DNA of 64,000 nt from Faecalimonas umbilicata. Its GTDB lineage: Bacteria; Bacillota; Clostridia; Lachnospirales; Lachnospiraceae. Location: NCBI RefSeq assembly GCF_004346095.1, contig NZ_SLZV01000010.1, forward strand, positions 22,682 through 86,681, read 5' to 3'. The notes under the pieces are model-generated. The model saw only the letters and a list, made by a program, of their open reading frames with translations. It was not told where the DNA came from and did not search any database. Made by a program: the position numbers and the translations under genes. The first letter of the stretch is position 1. Each line of letters starts with the position of its first letter. Below are positions 34,816-43,506 of the stretch, one piece after another.

Positions 34816-35250
34816 TTACAAATAAATTCGGAGATCCTCTGCAAGTTTTTCCTCCAGGCGAATCAGTTTTCTGGCAATCTCCTTCACTTTCCATTCCGCT
34901 TCAGGATACTCATTCAAATATCTCCCAAGAGACTTCACTCCCATATTACAGCCATCTGTGATCAGATCTGCGATTGTTGCATCAGACTCATTCCATACAA
35001 GCCTGACATTAGTCTTCACCCACGACATTCCCTTCGCCATCATTCCAGGCTCTTTTCCCTCATCCTGATATTCCTTCAATATTTCCTGGATTTCTTTTTC
35101 CAGCTTCTCATGTTTTTCCATACAGTCAGACAGGCATTGGTACAAATTCTTCTCGTGTACATATTCCAACACTTCCTCAATCGAAGAAATTCCCATTTTA
35201 ATCCCTGCATCACATTCTCTTAATAATTTAATTGTATCCGGTTCTACCAT
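34816..35250 (-). CDS. Helical protein of unknown function (four-helix, DUF2383-like guess)
   Basis: 144 residues from ATG 35250 with AAAGGTGG upstream; a longer frame to 35298 lacks support. It starts with DTIKLLRECDAGIKMGISSIEEVL and is almost entirely predicted helix with heptad charge patterns (CMEKHEKLEKEIQEILKEY; KVKEIARKLIRLEEKLAEDL). The pattern of an N-terminal Asp-containing helix followed by long amphipathic helices recalls ferritin-like DUF2383 bundles, but I see no complete ExxH metal motif, so I leave the function open. It lies 48 bases downstream of the dehydrogenase-like gene on the same strand. Confidence 0.7.
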   Translation of the reverse strand: MVEPDTIKLLRECDAGIKMGISSIEEVLEYVHEKNLYQCLSDCMEKHEKLEKEIQEILKEYQDEGKEPGMMAKGMSWVKTNVRLVWNESDATIADLITDGCNMGVKSLGRYLNEYPEAEWKVKEIARKLIRLEEKLAEDLRIYL

Positions 35251-35298
35251 TTTTATTTCCACCTTTCTCTTTCTTTTGGTGAAAGTATACCCGATCAA

Positions 35299-36210
35299 CT
35301 AAAAAATATTCCCACTACAGTATCTCTCCAGATTTTCAAGTACTTTCTTATTCAGCCGAATTACGGCCTGCCTTGTCATCCCAGATGAACGCTTCTGACA
35401 CCTGACATTTTCCCGCGCAAGAAGCGATTCTTCTCCAAGTCCCATCAGGGTGTCACAAAAATACCAGGTATTGTTCCGGTCCAGCCATTTCTCAATCGCA
35501 CGCTGCTCAAAACAAGGGCTCAGCGCTGTGTTAAATAAAATCGTATTTTCCCCGAGTGCCTCAAACTCTTCCTCATATAACAACGTCACATTTTTACTCA
35601 GACAACTACAAACGACATCACTTTCTTTTAATAACTCTGAAAGTTCACAGTAACGATACCCCTCCTGCTCTTCCAGTTCCGGTTTTCTCGTCCGGCTGTA
35701 ATAACTGATCTGTGCTCCCATTGCGCCTAATGCTCTTGCGACTGCCTGCGCGCTTGCCCCAAGCCCAAGTAATCCGATCCTCGCACCGGAAATCTCCGAA
35801 CTTTCTCCTAAAAGAGGTGGATGCCCATCTGCCTCGTGAAGCCGTCCGATCAAGTTCATCAGCACATACTCTGCTACGCCTTCATCACCGTAATCCCGGA
35901 TTCCTGTCACTGTGATTCCATGTTCTCTTGCATAAGCAATATCCACATTAGAACTTTCCTCTGAATACAGACTGCAGCACATCCCAATGTATACAAGATT
36001 TGGGCACTTTGCTAAGATTTCCTCCCCGATTGCATGTGTATAACTGACAAATACCGCATCTGCATCTCCGATTCTTTCTACAATCTCCTCTGCACTCTCT
36101 GGCTGCGAATCAAAGAAAATGATTTCCTCGCAAAATTCCTTCAATTTTTCTTTACTCTCTTCCAAAATAGAAACCGGCTGGATTGCCACAAGTTTTTTTA
36201 TTTTTTTCAT
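35299..36210 (-). CDS. D-2-hydroxyacid dehydrogenase-like protein with altered active site
   Basis: 303 residues from ATG 36210 (GGAAGG upstream; a frame start at 36231 has no ribosome site). The NAD-binding fold is clear, with IGLLGLGASAQAVARALG near 148-165 and GVAEYVLMNLIGR before it. In the family the catalytic Arg stands in NTARG and the His in PHIGG; here these places read NTALS and KRSSG, so Arg has become Leu and His has become Arg. It therefore probably does not act as a normal dehydrogenase; NAD binding may remain. It is an operon partner of the helical unknown gene. Confidence 0.82.
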   Translation of the reverse strand: MKKIKKLVAIQPVSILEESKEKLKEFCEEIIFFDSQPESAEEIVERIGDADAVFVSYTHAIGEEILAKCPNLVYIGMCCSLYSEESSNVDIAYAREHGITVTGIRDYGDEGVAEYVLMNLIGRLHEADGHPPLLGESSEISGARIGLLGLGASAQAVARALGAMGAQISYYSRTRKPELEEQEGYRYCELSELLKESDVVCSCLSKNVTLLYEEEFEALGENTILFNTALSPCFEQRAIEKWLDRNNTWYFCDTLMGLGEESLLARENVRCQKRSSGMTRQAVIRLNKKVLENLERYCSGNIF

Positions 36211-36312
36211 AAGTTCTTCCTTCCCTTCCATATGTTTCAGCTATTATTTTATTATAGCACCGGATGTGACTTTGTCCTATTGGAAACAAAAAAGAAATCT
36301 ATTTTCAAAACA

Positions 36313-36359
36313 TAAAAATAAGAGCTATGCTTCACCTCACTGCATCCCATAGCTCTTAT
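36313..36359 (-). terminator. Terminator after the rlmD-like gene
   Basis: ATAAGAGCTATG (36318-36329) and CATAGCTCTTAT (36348-36359) form a perfect 12-bp stem. On the minus strand the second arm is followed by five Ts (complement of the A-run at 36314-36318). Confidence 0.85.
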
Positions 36360-36387
36360 ATTCCTTATTATTTTAATCTCTTCTCAA

Positions 36388-37788
36388 TTATTTCTTCCCT
36401 CTACTCCTCTGCAACAATGTCACGCATTCTGTGTGAACGGTATTCGGGAACTGATCAACTACCTGTACTTTTTCCAACGCATACCCTTCCCCGCATAGAT
36501 ATTTTAAATCTCTTGCCAATGTAGCAGAATCGCAGCTGACATAGACAATTCTGTCTGGCTGCATTTTTACCATTGTTTCAAGCAGCGCTTCCTCGCACCC
36601 TTTTCTCGGCGGATCGACAACAATCACATCGGCATGTGCCTGCTGCCCCGGATGTTCTTTCGCATAATTTTCATAATATGCCGGAAGTATTTCTTCTGCT
36701 TTCCCGACAAAAAATTCTGCATTTTTCATATCATTTAATTCTGCATTTTGTTTGGCATCTTCAATCGCCTGCGGTACAATCTCAACACCGTACACCTGCT
36801 TTGCCTTTTGTGCCAGGAAAAGAGAAATCGTTCCGATTCCGCAGTACAGATCCCACACGGTTTCTTCTCCGGTCAGCCCTGCATATTCTAATGCATATTT
36901 ATAAAGCTTTTCGGTCTGTACCGGATTCACCTGATAGAACGACAGTGGAGAAATCTGGTATTTTACATTTCCAATATAATCGGTAATGTAACCATCTCCC
37001 CAAAGTACTTCTATCTCTTTTCCCATAATGACATTTGTATTTTCTTTGTTCTTGCTGAAAGTTATACTCCTCATGCCCTCGATTTGAGATAACTTATCCA
37101 CAAATTTGTCCGCACATGGCAGGTTATCCCCATTGATCACAAAGCAAACCATAATCTCTTTTGTCGTAAATCCATAGCGGATTAAAATGTGGCGCACCAG
37201 TCCGCTGCAATCCTGCTCGTTATACGCCGGGATATGGTTCTCATTCATGATCGAAAGAATCTCCTCTAAAATCTGCTGATTCTGAGAAACCCCCAGCGCA
37301 CAATCTGTATTCGGGATGATCTGATGTGTCCTTCCCGCATAGAATCCGGTGACTGCCTTGCCATCCTTGTCCGTCCCAACCGGGAACTGCGCTTTATTCC
37401 GGTAATGAAACGGCTCATCCATCCCACACACCGGCTGCGTGATCTTTTCTAATACTTCCGGCGCAAATCCTCCGATCCGTTCCAGATTTCCAATAACTTT
37501 TTTCTGCTTGAACTGTAACTGTTCCTGATAATCCATCTCCTGGATCTGACATCCTCCACACTGTTTTGCGACCAGACATTTTGCTTCTACACGATTTTTT
37601 GAAGGTTCAATAACACGAAGCAACTTCGCATATCCATAGTTCTTTTTCGCCTTCATCACTTTCACTTCCACAAGATCTCCCATCACAGTATCCTTGATAA
37701 ACAGTGTATATCCGTCTGCTTTTCCGATTCCCTCTCCGTTGATCCCGATATCCTCGATCTTCACGACCGCTGTATCATTTTTCTTCAT
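36388..37788 (-). CDS. rlmD: 23S rRNA uracil-C5 methyltransferase (RlmD/RumA/TrmA family)
   Basis: Transfers methyl from S-adenosylmethionine to C5 of uracil in rRNA (U1939 or U747 class; target not certain). 466 residues: N-terminal TRAM domain (1-60), iron-sulfur cysteines in CLVAKQCGGC (Cys71, 77, 80) with a fourth in DCALG, a central RNA-binding part, then the SAM fold with DLYCGIGTISLFLAQKA and the catalytic region VDPPRKGCEE and YVSCDSATLARD with the nucleophilic cysteine. ATG 37788 has AGGAGG upstream. Confidence 0.93.
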   Translation of the reverse strand: MKKNDTAVVKIEDIGINGEGIGKADGYTLFIKDTVMGDLVEVKVMKAKKNYGYAKLLRVIEPSKNRVEAKCLVAKQCGGCQIQEMDYQEQLQFKQKKVIGNLERIGGFAPEVLEKITQPVCGMDEPFHYRNKAQFPVGTDKDGKAVTGFYAGRTHQIIPNTDCALGVSQNQQILEEILSIMNENHIPAYNEQDCSGLVRHILIRYGFTTKEIMVCFVINGDNLPCADKFVDKLSQIEGMRSITFSKNKENTNVIMGKEIEVLWGDGYITDYIGNVKYQISPLSFYQVNPVQTEKLYKYALEYAGLTGEETVWDLYCGIGTISLFLAQKAKQVYGVEIVPQAIEDAKQNAELNDMKNAEFFVGKAEEILPAYYENYAKEHPGQQAHADVIVVDPPRKGCEEALLETMVKMQPDRIVYVSCDSATLARDLKYLCGEGYALEKVQVVDQFPNTVHTECVTLLQRSRGKK

Positions 37789-37913
37789 GATCTTCCTCCT
37801 ACTATAAAATTGTATCCGTTTCCAACTTCTCTTTGCCTCTTTGGCATTTTCATCACTGCTCGCGCGCGAAGTGTGTTTTTTTACATAAGAATTTCCTATG
37901 TAACAAAGAAAGC

Positions 37914-38007
37914 GGGTGCCGCAAAATCAATTTCTTAGACATGGTATAGTTCATCTCTGATTCGATGCAATCTATATCTTGTTGAAATTCTCTGTTTTGC
38001 AGCACCC
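37914..38007. repeat. 94-bp element with terminal inverted repeats (MITE-like or long-loop terminator)
   Basis: Left end GGGTGCCGCAAAA (37914-37926) and right end TTTTGCAGCACCC (37995-38007) are inverted repeats with one mismatch. The left end continues ATCA, then TTAGA, matching the element end at 63909 in 15 of the first 16 bases. No open frame is inside and no target duplication is obvious. It sits 24 bases beyond the stop of the minus-strand yhaM-like gene, so a terminator function with an unusually long loop is an alternative. Confidence 0.5.
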
Positions 38008-38031
38008 TTTTTCATCTCTCTGTTTTTATTT

Positions 38032-38973
38032 CTAAATACTTGTCTTTCTTAAATTACTCTCGAACAGTCTGTTATATCCAAGCCAGTCTGTCGTATCTTT
38101 TTCTTTGAAAATCTCTGTCAAAGTCTGTAACTTGGCATCTGTGCTGTCCGCGAAATTAAGTGCCAGTGCTTCTGCCAGCGCAGGCTTTTTCGGAGAACCG
38201 TATTCTAACTCTCCGTGATGTGCAATAATGCAGTGCTTCAACTCACTTGCCAGCTTTTCCGGAAATCCCGGAATAGATCGAATCGCATCGTTTGCCATCT
38301 CGACTCCGATAATGATATGTCCGAGCAGCTGTCCATCATCCGTATAATCATTTTCCGGAAATGCGGAAAGTTCTTTTGTCTTCCCGATATCATGGTACAT
38401 CGCCGCCGCATACAAAAGATCTTTATTCAGGATCGGATACGCCCCTACATAGTATTCACACATTTTGACAATACTGAGCGTGTGCTCCAAAAGACCTCCT
38501 GCAAATCCGTGATGTACACTCTTTGCCGCAGAGTGTGCCTGAAACCGCTTGATAAATGCCGCATCGTCTTTGAAATAATACTCCACTGCTCTTCTCAAAT
38601 ATTCATTATCAATCTGTGCCACATATTTCATCAACTCCTGATACATTCCCTCGACACTCTTCTCACTTGTCGGCATGTAGTCTGCCGCCACATACTCATC
38701 TTCAAATGCCTTGCGGATCTGCTTGATATTCAGCTGAAGATTTCCATTATAGCAAATGACATCTCCGAATACTTCGATAAAATCCATCTCATCATACTCT
38801 GCAATTCCATTGGAATTTGGATCCCACACTTTTCCGTCTAAAGTTCCCGTCTTATCCTGTAAAATCAGATTGTCATATGCCTTTCCATTTCGCGTCTCTG
38901 CAGATCGCTTTCCTTTGCACAAATAAATACAGCGAATGGTCTCTCCCTCATGTAATGTATTAATATATCTCAT
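38032..38973 (-). CDS. YhaM-like 3'-5' exoribonuclease (OB-fold plus HD domain)
   Basis: 313 residues. N-terminal OB nucleic-acid-binding fold (about 10-85: YDNLILQDKTGTLDGKVWD) and an HD domain with H-HGFAGGLLEHTLSI near 153-168, YHDIGKTKEL near 194 and CIIAHHGELEYGSPKKP near 248, retaining the metal ligands. In Bacillus and other Firmicutes YhaM degrades short RNA and DNA ends. ATG 38973 has GAGG upstream. Alone between its neighbours, on the same strand as the HtrA-like gene 41 bases upstream. Confidence 0.9.
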   Translation of the reverse strand: MRYINTLHEGETIRCIYLCKGKRSAETRNGKAYDNLILQDKTGTLDGKVWDPNSNGIAEYDEMDFIEVFGDVICYNGNLQLNIKQIRKAFEDEYVAADYMPTSEKSVEGMYQELMKYVAQIDNEYLRRAVEYYFKDDAAFIKRFQAHSAAKSVHHGFAGGLLEHTLSIVKMCEYYVGAYPILNKDLLYAAAMYHDIGKTKELSAFPENDYTDDGQLLGHIIIGVEMANDAIRSIPGFPEKLASELKHCIIAHHGELEYGSPKKPALAEALALNFADSTDAKLQTLTEIFKEKDTTDWLGYNRLFESNLRKTSI

Positions 38974-39014
38974 TTCTATCCTCTTTCTATTATAATATTC
39001 TCATTTTAATTCTT

Positions 39015-40274
39015 CTATTTCTTCTCGGCTCCTCCGATGACAACGGTATAACTGATCTCCACATATCCTTCGGAACCAAGTCTTTTTGCCGACAACTTCA
39101 CTTCATCTCCCGGCTGAAATGTCAGCAGTTTGTTATGCAGTGCTTTCACGGTCACCACCGGATCGCCGTCCATTGCAGTGATAATATCTCCACACTGAAC
39201 TCCTGCAGCCATTCCCGGAGAATCTGCCTCAATCTCTTTGACATAGATTCCCTTCGGAAGTTTCTGTGCCTCTGCAATTTCATCCGTCACATTCGTTCCG
39301 ACGATACCGATATATGGAACACTGTTGCCATTTAGCAGCTTTTCCAGTTCTTCTTTCACATCCGAAACTGCAAGGACACGCAGTGTACTGCTTTCATCCG
39401 TCACCTGTTCGGCAGCAAATGTAAATCCGATGACTTCACCGTCGATATTAAATAACACACCGCTCCCTTGTCTGGAGGCAGGTATGTCTGTGTCCAACAG
39501 CCGGTATACTCGGTCTGCTACACTGACTGTATTTTTATTGGAACTGATAATGCCATATCCCATCCCTTTGGAGTAACCAAACAGACTTCCCAGTGCAATC
39601 ACTACATCTCCTTTGTAAGTCATGTTAGAATTGCCAAGGACAGCCTCCTGGATCTGATTCTTTGTGCTGTCACTGACCTGATTCCGATCAACCGCAAGCA
39701 CTGCAATCCCCAACACCGCATCCTTCTTTCTGACTGCAGCATCATAGGATACGCCATCTCCAAATGTCACCTGAATCTGCTCTGCATCCTTGATGGCACT
39801 TCCCATCGTCAGGATCAGATATTCTCTGCTGTTGGATGGCATGATCACGCCACATGCACCGGTTCCTTCTTTTCGCTCTTCCTCTGTCCAGTTATCATCT
39901 TCTCCGGCAGAAGTCACTGAGACAATACTTTTATTCGCCTCCGCAGCAACTTGGTACATCGCACGTTCCAGTTCTTTAAAATTTTCAAGGGTAAGCTCCG
40001 GCTCTCTTTCTTCTTCCTCTGCCTTTGCTTCCTGTGGATGTTCTTCAGGTTCCTCGTCCTTTGGAATGGTAATCTCTTCTTCTGCATTCAGCTGTTCATC
40101 AACCCATGGTTGGAACACACAAAAACTAATACTGGCAAACGCACCGAATAGAATTCCTGCCGCCGCCAGCCCGGCTGCCTTATGCATGAGCTTTTTTCGA
40201 TTCAGAGGCTTCTCCTTGATTACCTCCTGCAAAAAAGAAAATTTTTCTGGGCCTTCCTTGTTCTCCATAGACAT
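39015..40274 (-). CDS. HtrA/S1C-like membrane protein with PDZ domain, catalytic triad lost
   Basis: 419 residues: short cytoplasmic N-terminus, one membrane helix (AAGLAAAGILFGAFASISFCVF, about 33-54), a strongly acidic linker, a trypsin-like S1C domain (about 110-310) and a PDZ domain (about 320-410, with SPGMAAGVQCGDIITAMDG). Compared with the HtrA family, TNNHV reads TMGSA (His lost), the Asp site reads VLGIAV (Gly for Asp) and GNSGGPL reads RQGSGVL (Ser displaced by one position). Proteolysis is unlikely; a binding, chaperone-like or sensing role outside the membrane is possible. ATG 40274 follows AAAGGAG. Confidence 0.88.
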   Translation of the reverse strand: MSMENKEGPEKFSFLQEVIKEKPLNRKKLMHKAAGLAAAGILFGAFASISFCVFQPWVDEQLNAEEEITIPKDEEPEEHPQEAKAEEEEREPELTLENFKELERAMYQVAAEANKSIVSVTSAGEDDNWTEEERKEGTGACGVIMPSNSREYLILTMGSAIKDAEQIQVTFGDGVSYDAAVRKKDAVLGIAVLAVDRNQVSDSTKNQIQEAVLGNSNMTYKGDVVIALGSLFGYSKGMGYGIISSNKNTVSVADRVYRLLDTDIPASRQGSGVLFNIDGEVIGFTFAAEQVTDESSTLRVLAVSDVKEELEKLLNGNSVPYIGIVGTNVTDEIAEAQKLPKGIYVKEIEADSPGMAAGVQCGDIITAMDGDPVVTVKALHNKLLTFQPGDEVKLSAKRLGSEGYVEISYTVVIGGAEKK

Positions 40275-40302
40275 GACGTATCTCCTTTTTCATCCTCTTT
40301 AC

Positions 40303-40331
40303 AGTATACCCTAACATTTGTCAATGTTCAA
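40303..40331 (-). promoter_or_regulatory. Promoter of the HtrA-like gene
   Basis: On the minus strand TTGAAC (complement of 40326-40331), 17 bases, TATACT (complement of 40303-40308), 28 bases before the ATG at 40274. Confidence 0.7.
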
Positions 40332-40398
40332 TAAGTATAGAATATTTCTGCTTTCCTTTATTACAAATATAAGGTAGAATGGAAACAGGTGAATGATT

Positions 40399-42771
40399 AT
40401 GAATAAAAAGACTTTAAAAAAACTAGAATACAACAAAATAACTGAATTACTTGCAGAGCAGGCTTCTTCCCCGGGCGGAAAGATCCTCTGCAGCCATTTG
40501 GCTCCGATGACCTCCCTGGCCGAAATCACAACCGCGCAAGAACAGACCGCGGCGGCTTTTACAAGAATTGTAAAAAAAGGACGTCTCTCTTTCAGCGGTG
40601 TATACACTGTGGAAGATTCTCTGATGCGTCTGGAGATTGGCGGAGCGCTCGGCTGTAATGAACTGCTCCGCATCTGCAAATTACTGGAAGTAACAAACCG
40701 TGCCAAAGCTTATGGGCGGCACGAGACTGTGGACGAGGAGCAGGACTGCCTCGACGTGTATTTCGATCAGCTGGAACCACTGTCGATCCTTGCCGGCGAG
40801 ATCCGCCGCTGCATTATCGATGAAGATGAGATCAGCGATGACGCGAGCAGTACCCTGAAGCACATTCGAAGAAGTATTTCCCAGACAAACGACAAAGTAC
40901 ATTCTACGCTGCTTTCGCTTGTCAACGGCTCTCTGCGTACTTATCTGCAGGATGCCATTATTACGATGCGTGGAGACAGATACTGTCTTCCAGTCAAAGC
41001 GGAATACCGCAGCCAAGTACAGGGAATGATCCACGACCAGTCTTCTACCGGTTCGACACTCTTTATTGAACCAATGGCTGTCGTAAAGTTAAATAATGAT
41101 CTAAAAGAACTTTACGGAAAGGAGCAGGAAGAGATCCAGGTGATCCTTGCCAATCTCAGCGCAGATGCCGCCGGCTATGTGACGGAGATTCGCAGAAACT
41201 ATAAGCTGCTTACAGAACTGGACTTTATCTTCGCAAAGGGTTCCTTTGCCCTCTCCTTAAATGCAAGCAAACCGATTTTTAACGACCATGGCTATATCCA
41301 TATCCGTGAAGGACGCCATCCGCTTCTCGATAAGAAAAAGGTAGTCCCGATCACGGTCACACTGGGAGATGCCTTTGATCTTCTGATCGTAACCGGTCCG
41401 AACACCGGCGGAAAAACCGTATCGCTAAAAACAGTCGGTCTTTTCACACTGATGGGGCAGGCAGGACTTCATATTCCTGCACTGGATCGCTCAGAATTGG
41501 CGCTGTTCCACGAAGTGTATGCGGATATCGGCGATGAGCAAAGTATCGAGCAGAGTCTCAGTACCTTCTCTTCTCATATGACCAATATCGTTTCCTTCCT
41601 GCAGCACGTGGATGAGCACTCTCTTGTGCTGTTCGATGAGCTCGGTGCCGGAACCGATCCAACCGAAGGAGCTGCACTTGCAACTTCCATTCTGTCCTAC
41701 CTGCACGAGCGGAAAATCCGCACGATGGCAACGACTCATTACAGTGAGCTGAAAGTCTATGCACTTTCCACTCCGGGTGTAGAAAATGCCTGCTGTGAAT
41801 TTGACGTAGAGACACTCCGTCCAACTTACCATCTGCTGATCGGTATCCCTGGAAAGAGTAATGCCTTTGCGATTTCCAGTAAACTTGGTCTGCCGGATTA
41901 TATTATCGCAGATGCGAAAGAACGTCTGTCCGAACAGGATGAATCCTTTGAAGATCTCCTTGCAGACCTCGAAAACAGCAGACGTACCATTGAGAAAGAA
42001 CAGCAGGAAATCGCTGCCTACAAGCGCGAAGTAGAAGCTCTGAAACAGAAATTAGAGCAAAAACAAGAACGCCTTGACGAGCGCAAAGAGCGCATTATCA
42101 ATGAAGCGAACGAAAAAGCAAACGCGATTCTCCGCGAGGCAAAAGAAGTTGCTGACGAGACTATGAAGAACTTCCGCAAGTTTGGGAAAGAAAATATCTC
42201 TGCCGCAGAGATGGAACGCGAGCGCGAACGACTCCGCCAGAAGATCAAAAAGACCGGATCCGGTGTGAAGCTTGACACGAAAAAACCGAAAAAACAGCAT
42301 AAGCCAAGTGATTTCAAACTCGGCGAAGCTGTAAAAGTGCTCAGCCTCAATCTGACCGGAACCGTAAGTTCTCTTCCAAATGCGAAAGGAGATCTTTTCG
42401 TACAGATGGGAATCCTTCGCTCCCAGGTAAATATCTCCGATCTGGAGATCATCGATGAACCTGTGATCACGGGGAAACATCTGCAGAAGACTTCCTCCGG
42501 AAAGATGAAAATGAAAAAGACCATGTCTGTCCGCCCAGAGATTAACCTGCTCGGAAAGACGGTAGACGAGGCGATTGCAGAACTCGACAAATATTTAGAT
42601 GATGCGTACATGTCGCACATCAGTCCCGTCCGCATCGTGCACGGCAAGGGAACCGGTGCACTCCGCAGCGGTATCCATAACTATTTAAAACGACAAAAAC
42701 ATGTAAAATCTTACCGCCTCGGTGCGTTCGGTGAAGGAGATGCCGGCGTCACGATCGTGGAATTTAAGTAG
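40399..42771 (+). CDS. mutS2: MutS2 family DNA/ribosome-associated ATPase with Smr nuclease domain
   Basis: 790 residues. MutS-like core domains, ATPase with Walker A GPNTGGKT near 333 and DELGAGTDPTEGAAL, a long coiled coil (about 510-640, rich in Glu/Lys/Arg), and a C-terminal Smr domain beginning INLLGKTVDEAI with VHGKGTGALR. MutS2 limits homologous recombination and, in Bacillus, rescues collided ribosomes. ATG 40399 is best placed after AGGTGA; ATG 40393 two codons earlier is possible. It is followed at 32 bases by the response regulator. Confidence 0.95.
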   Translation: MNKKTLKKLEYNKITELLAEQASSPGGKILCSHLAPMTSLAEITTAQEQTAAAFTRIVKKGRLSFSGVYTVEDSLMRLEIGGALGCNELLRICKLLEVTNRAKAYGRHETVDEEQDCLDVYFDQLEPLSILAGEIRRCIIDEDEISDDASSTLKHIRRSISQTNDKVHSTLLSLVNGSLRTYLQDAIITMRGDRYCLPVKAEYRSQVQGMIHDQSSTGSTLFIEPMAVVKLNNDLKELYGKEQEEIQVILANLSADAAGYVTEIRRNYKLLTELDFIFAKGSFALSLNASKPIFNDHGYIHIREGRHPLLDKKKVVPITVTLGDAFDLLIVTGPNTGGKTVSLKTVGLFTLMGQAGLHIPALDRSELALFHEVYADIGDEQSIEQSLSTFSSHMTNIVSFLQHVDEHSLVLFDELGAGTDPTEGAALATSILSYLHERKIRTMATTHYSELKVYALSTPGVENACCEFDVETLRPTYHLLIGIPGKSNAFAISSKLGLPDYIIADAKERLSEQDESFEDLLADLENSRRTIEKEQQEIAAYKREVEALKQKLEQKQERLDERKERIINEANEKANAILREAKEVADETMKNFRKFGKENISAAEMERERERLRQKIKKTGSGVKLDTKKPKKQHKPSDFKLGEAVKVLSLNLTGTVSSLPNAKGDLFVQMGILRSQVNISDLEIIDEPVITGKHLQKTSSGKMKMKKTMSVRPEINLLGKTVDEAIAELDKYLDDAYMSHISPVRIVHGKGTGALRSGIHNYLKRQKHVKSYRLGAFGEGDAGVTIVEFK

Positions 42772-42803
42772 TAGATTTGAAATAAAGGAGGGATTCCTAC
42801 CCC

Positions 42804-43505
42804 ATGGTAACTAAACAGAAAATCTTAATCGTCGATGACGATGAAAATATTGCAGAGCTGATCTCCCTCTATCTTTTGAAAGAATGCTTCGACACGATGA
42901 TGGTACATGACGGCGAGGAGGCGTTAGCTGCATTTGACAGCTATTCGCCAAATCTCGTACTGCTTGACTTAATGCTGCCGGGCATCGACGGTTATCAGGT
43001 CTGCCGCGAGATTCGGGCAAAATCAGATACTCCGATCATCATGCTCTCCGCAAAGGGAGAAGTCTTTGATAAAGTACTTGGTCTCGAACTTGGTGCAGAT
43101 GACTACATGATCAAGCCTTTTGATTCCAAAGAGCTCGTCGCAAGAGTCAAAGCAGTGCTCCGCCGCTACCAGGCACCTAGACAGGAAACTGCTGCCGCAG
43201 AGAAAGGCAAATGCGTTTCCTACCCTGGCATTGAGATCAACTTGACGAACTACTCTGTCGTCTGTGACGGAAAAGTAGTCGAAATGCCTCCAAAGGAACT
43301 GGAACTGCTTTATTTCCTCGCATCCTCACCAAATCAAGTATTTACAAGAGAACAGCTCCTCGATCAAATCTGGGGCTACGAATACATCGGAGATACAAGA
43401 ACTGTCGATGTGCATATCAAGCGTCTGCGCGAAAAAATCAAGGACCATCCGACATGGAGTCTCGGCACCGTGTGGGGTATCGGGTACAAGTTCGAGGTGA
43501 AATAG
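42804..43505 (+). CDS. OmpR/PhoB-family response regulator
   Basis: 233 residues. Receiver domain with acidic pocket VDDDE and phospho-acceptor Asp55 (LVLLDLMLPG), Lys in MIKPFD near 104, and a C-terminal winged helix (LTNYSVVCDGKVVEMPPKE to VWGIGYKFEVK). ATG 42804 follows AAAGGAGG. It lies one base before the kinase gene, so both make one two-component system. The stimulus and targets are not visible; pairing with mutS2 upstream may only be positional. Confidence 0.95.
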   Translation: MVTKQKILIVDDDENIAELISLYLLKECFDTMMVHDGEEALAAFDSYSPNLVLLDLMLPGIDGYQVCREIRAKSDTPIIMLSAKGEVFDKVLGLELGADDYMIKPFDSKELVARVKAVLRRYQAPRQETAAAEKGKCVSYPGIEINLTNYSVVCDGKVVEMPPKELELLYFLASSPNQVFTREQLLDQIWGYEYIGDTRTVDVHIKRLREKIKDHPTWSLGTVWGIGYKFEVK

Positions 43506-43506
43506 T

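Noticed and set aside
36210..36231. Upstream ATG at 36231 as the start of the dehydrogenase-like gene
   Set aside because: There is no ribosome site before it, whereas GGAAGG precedes the ATG at 36210.
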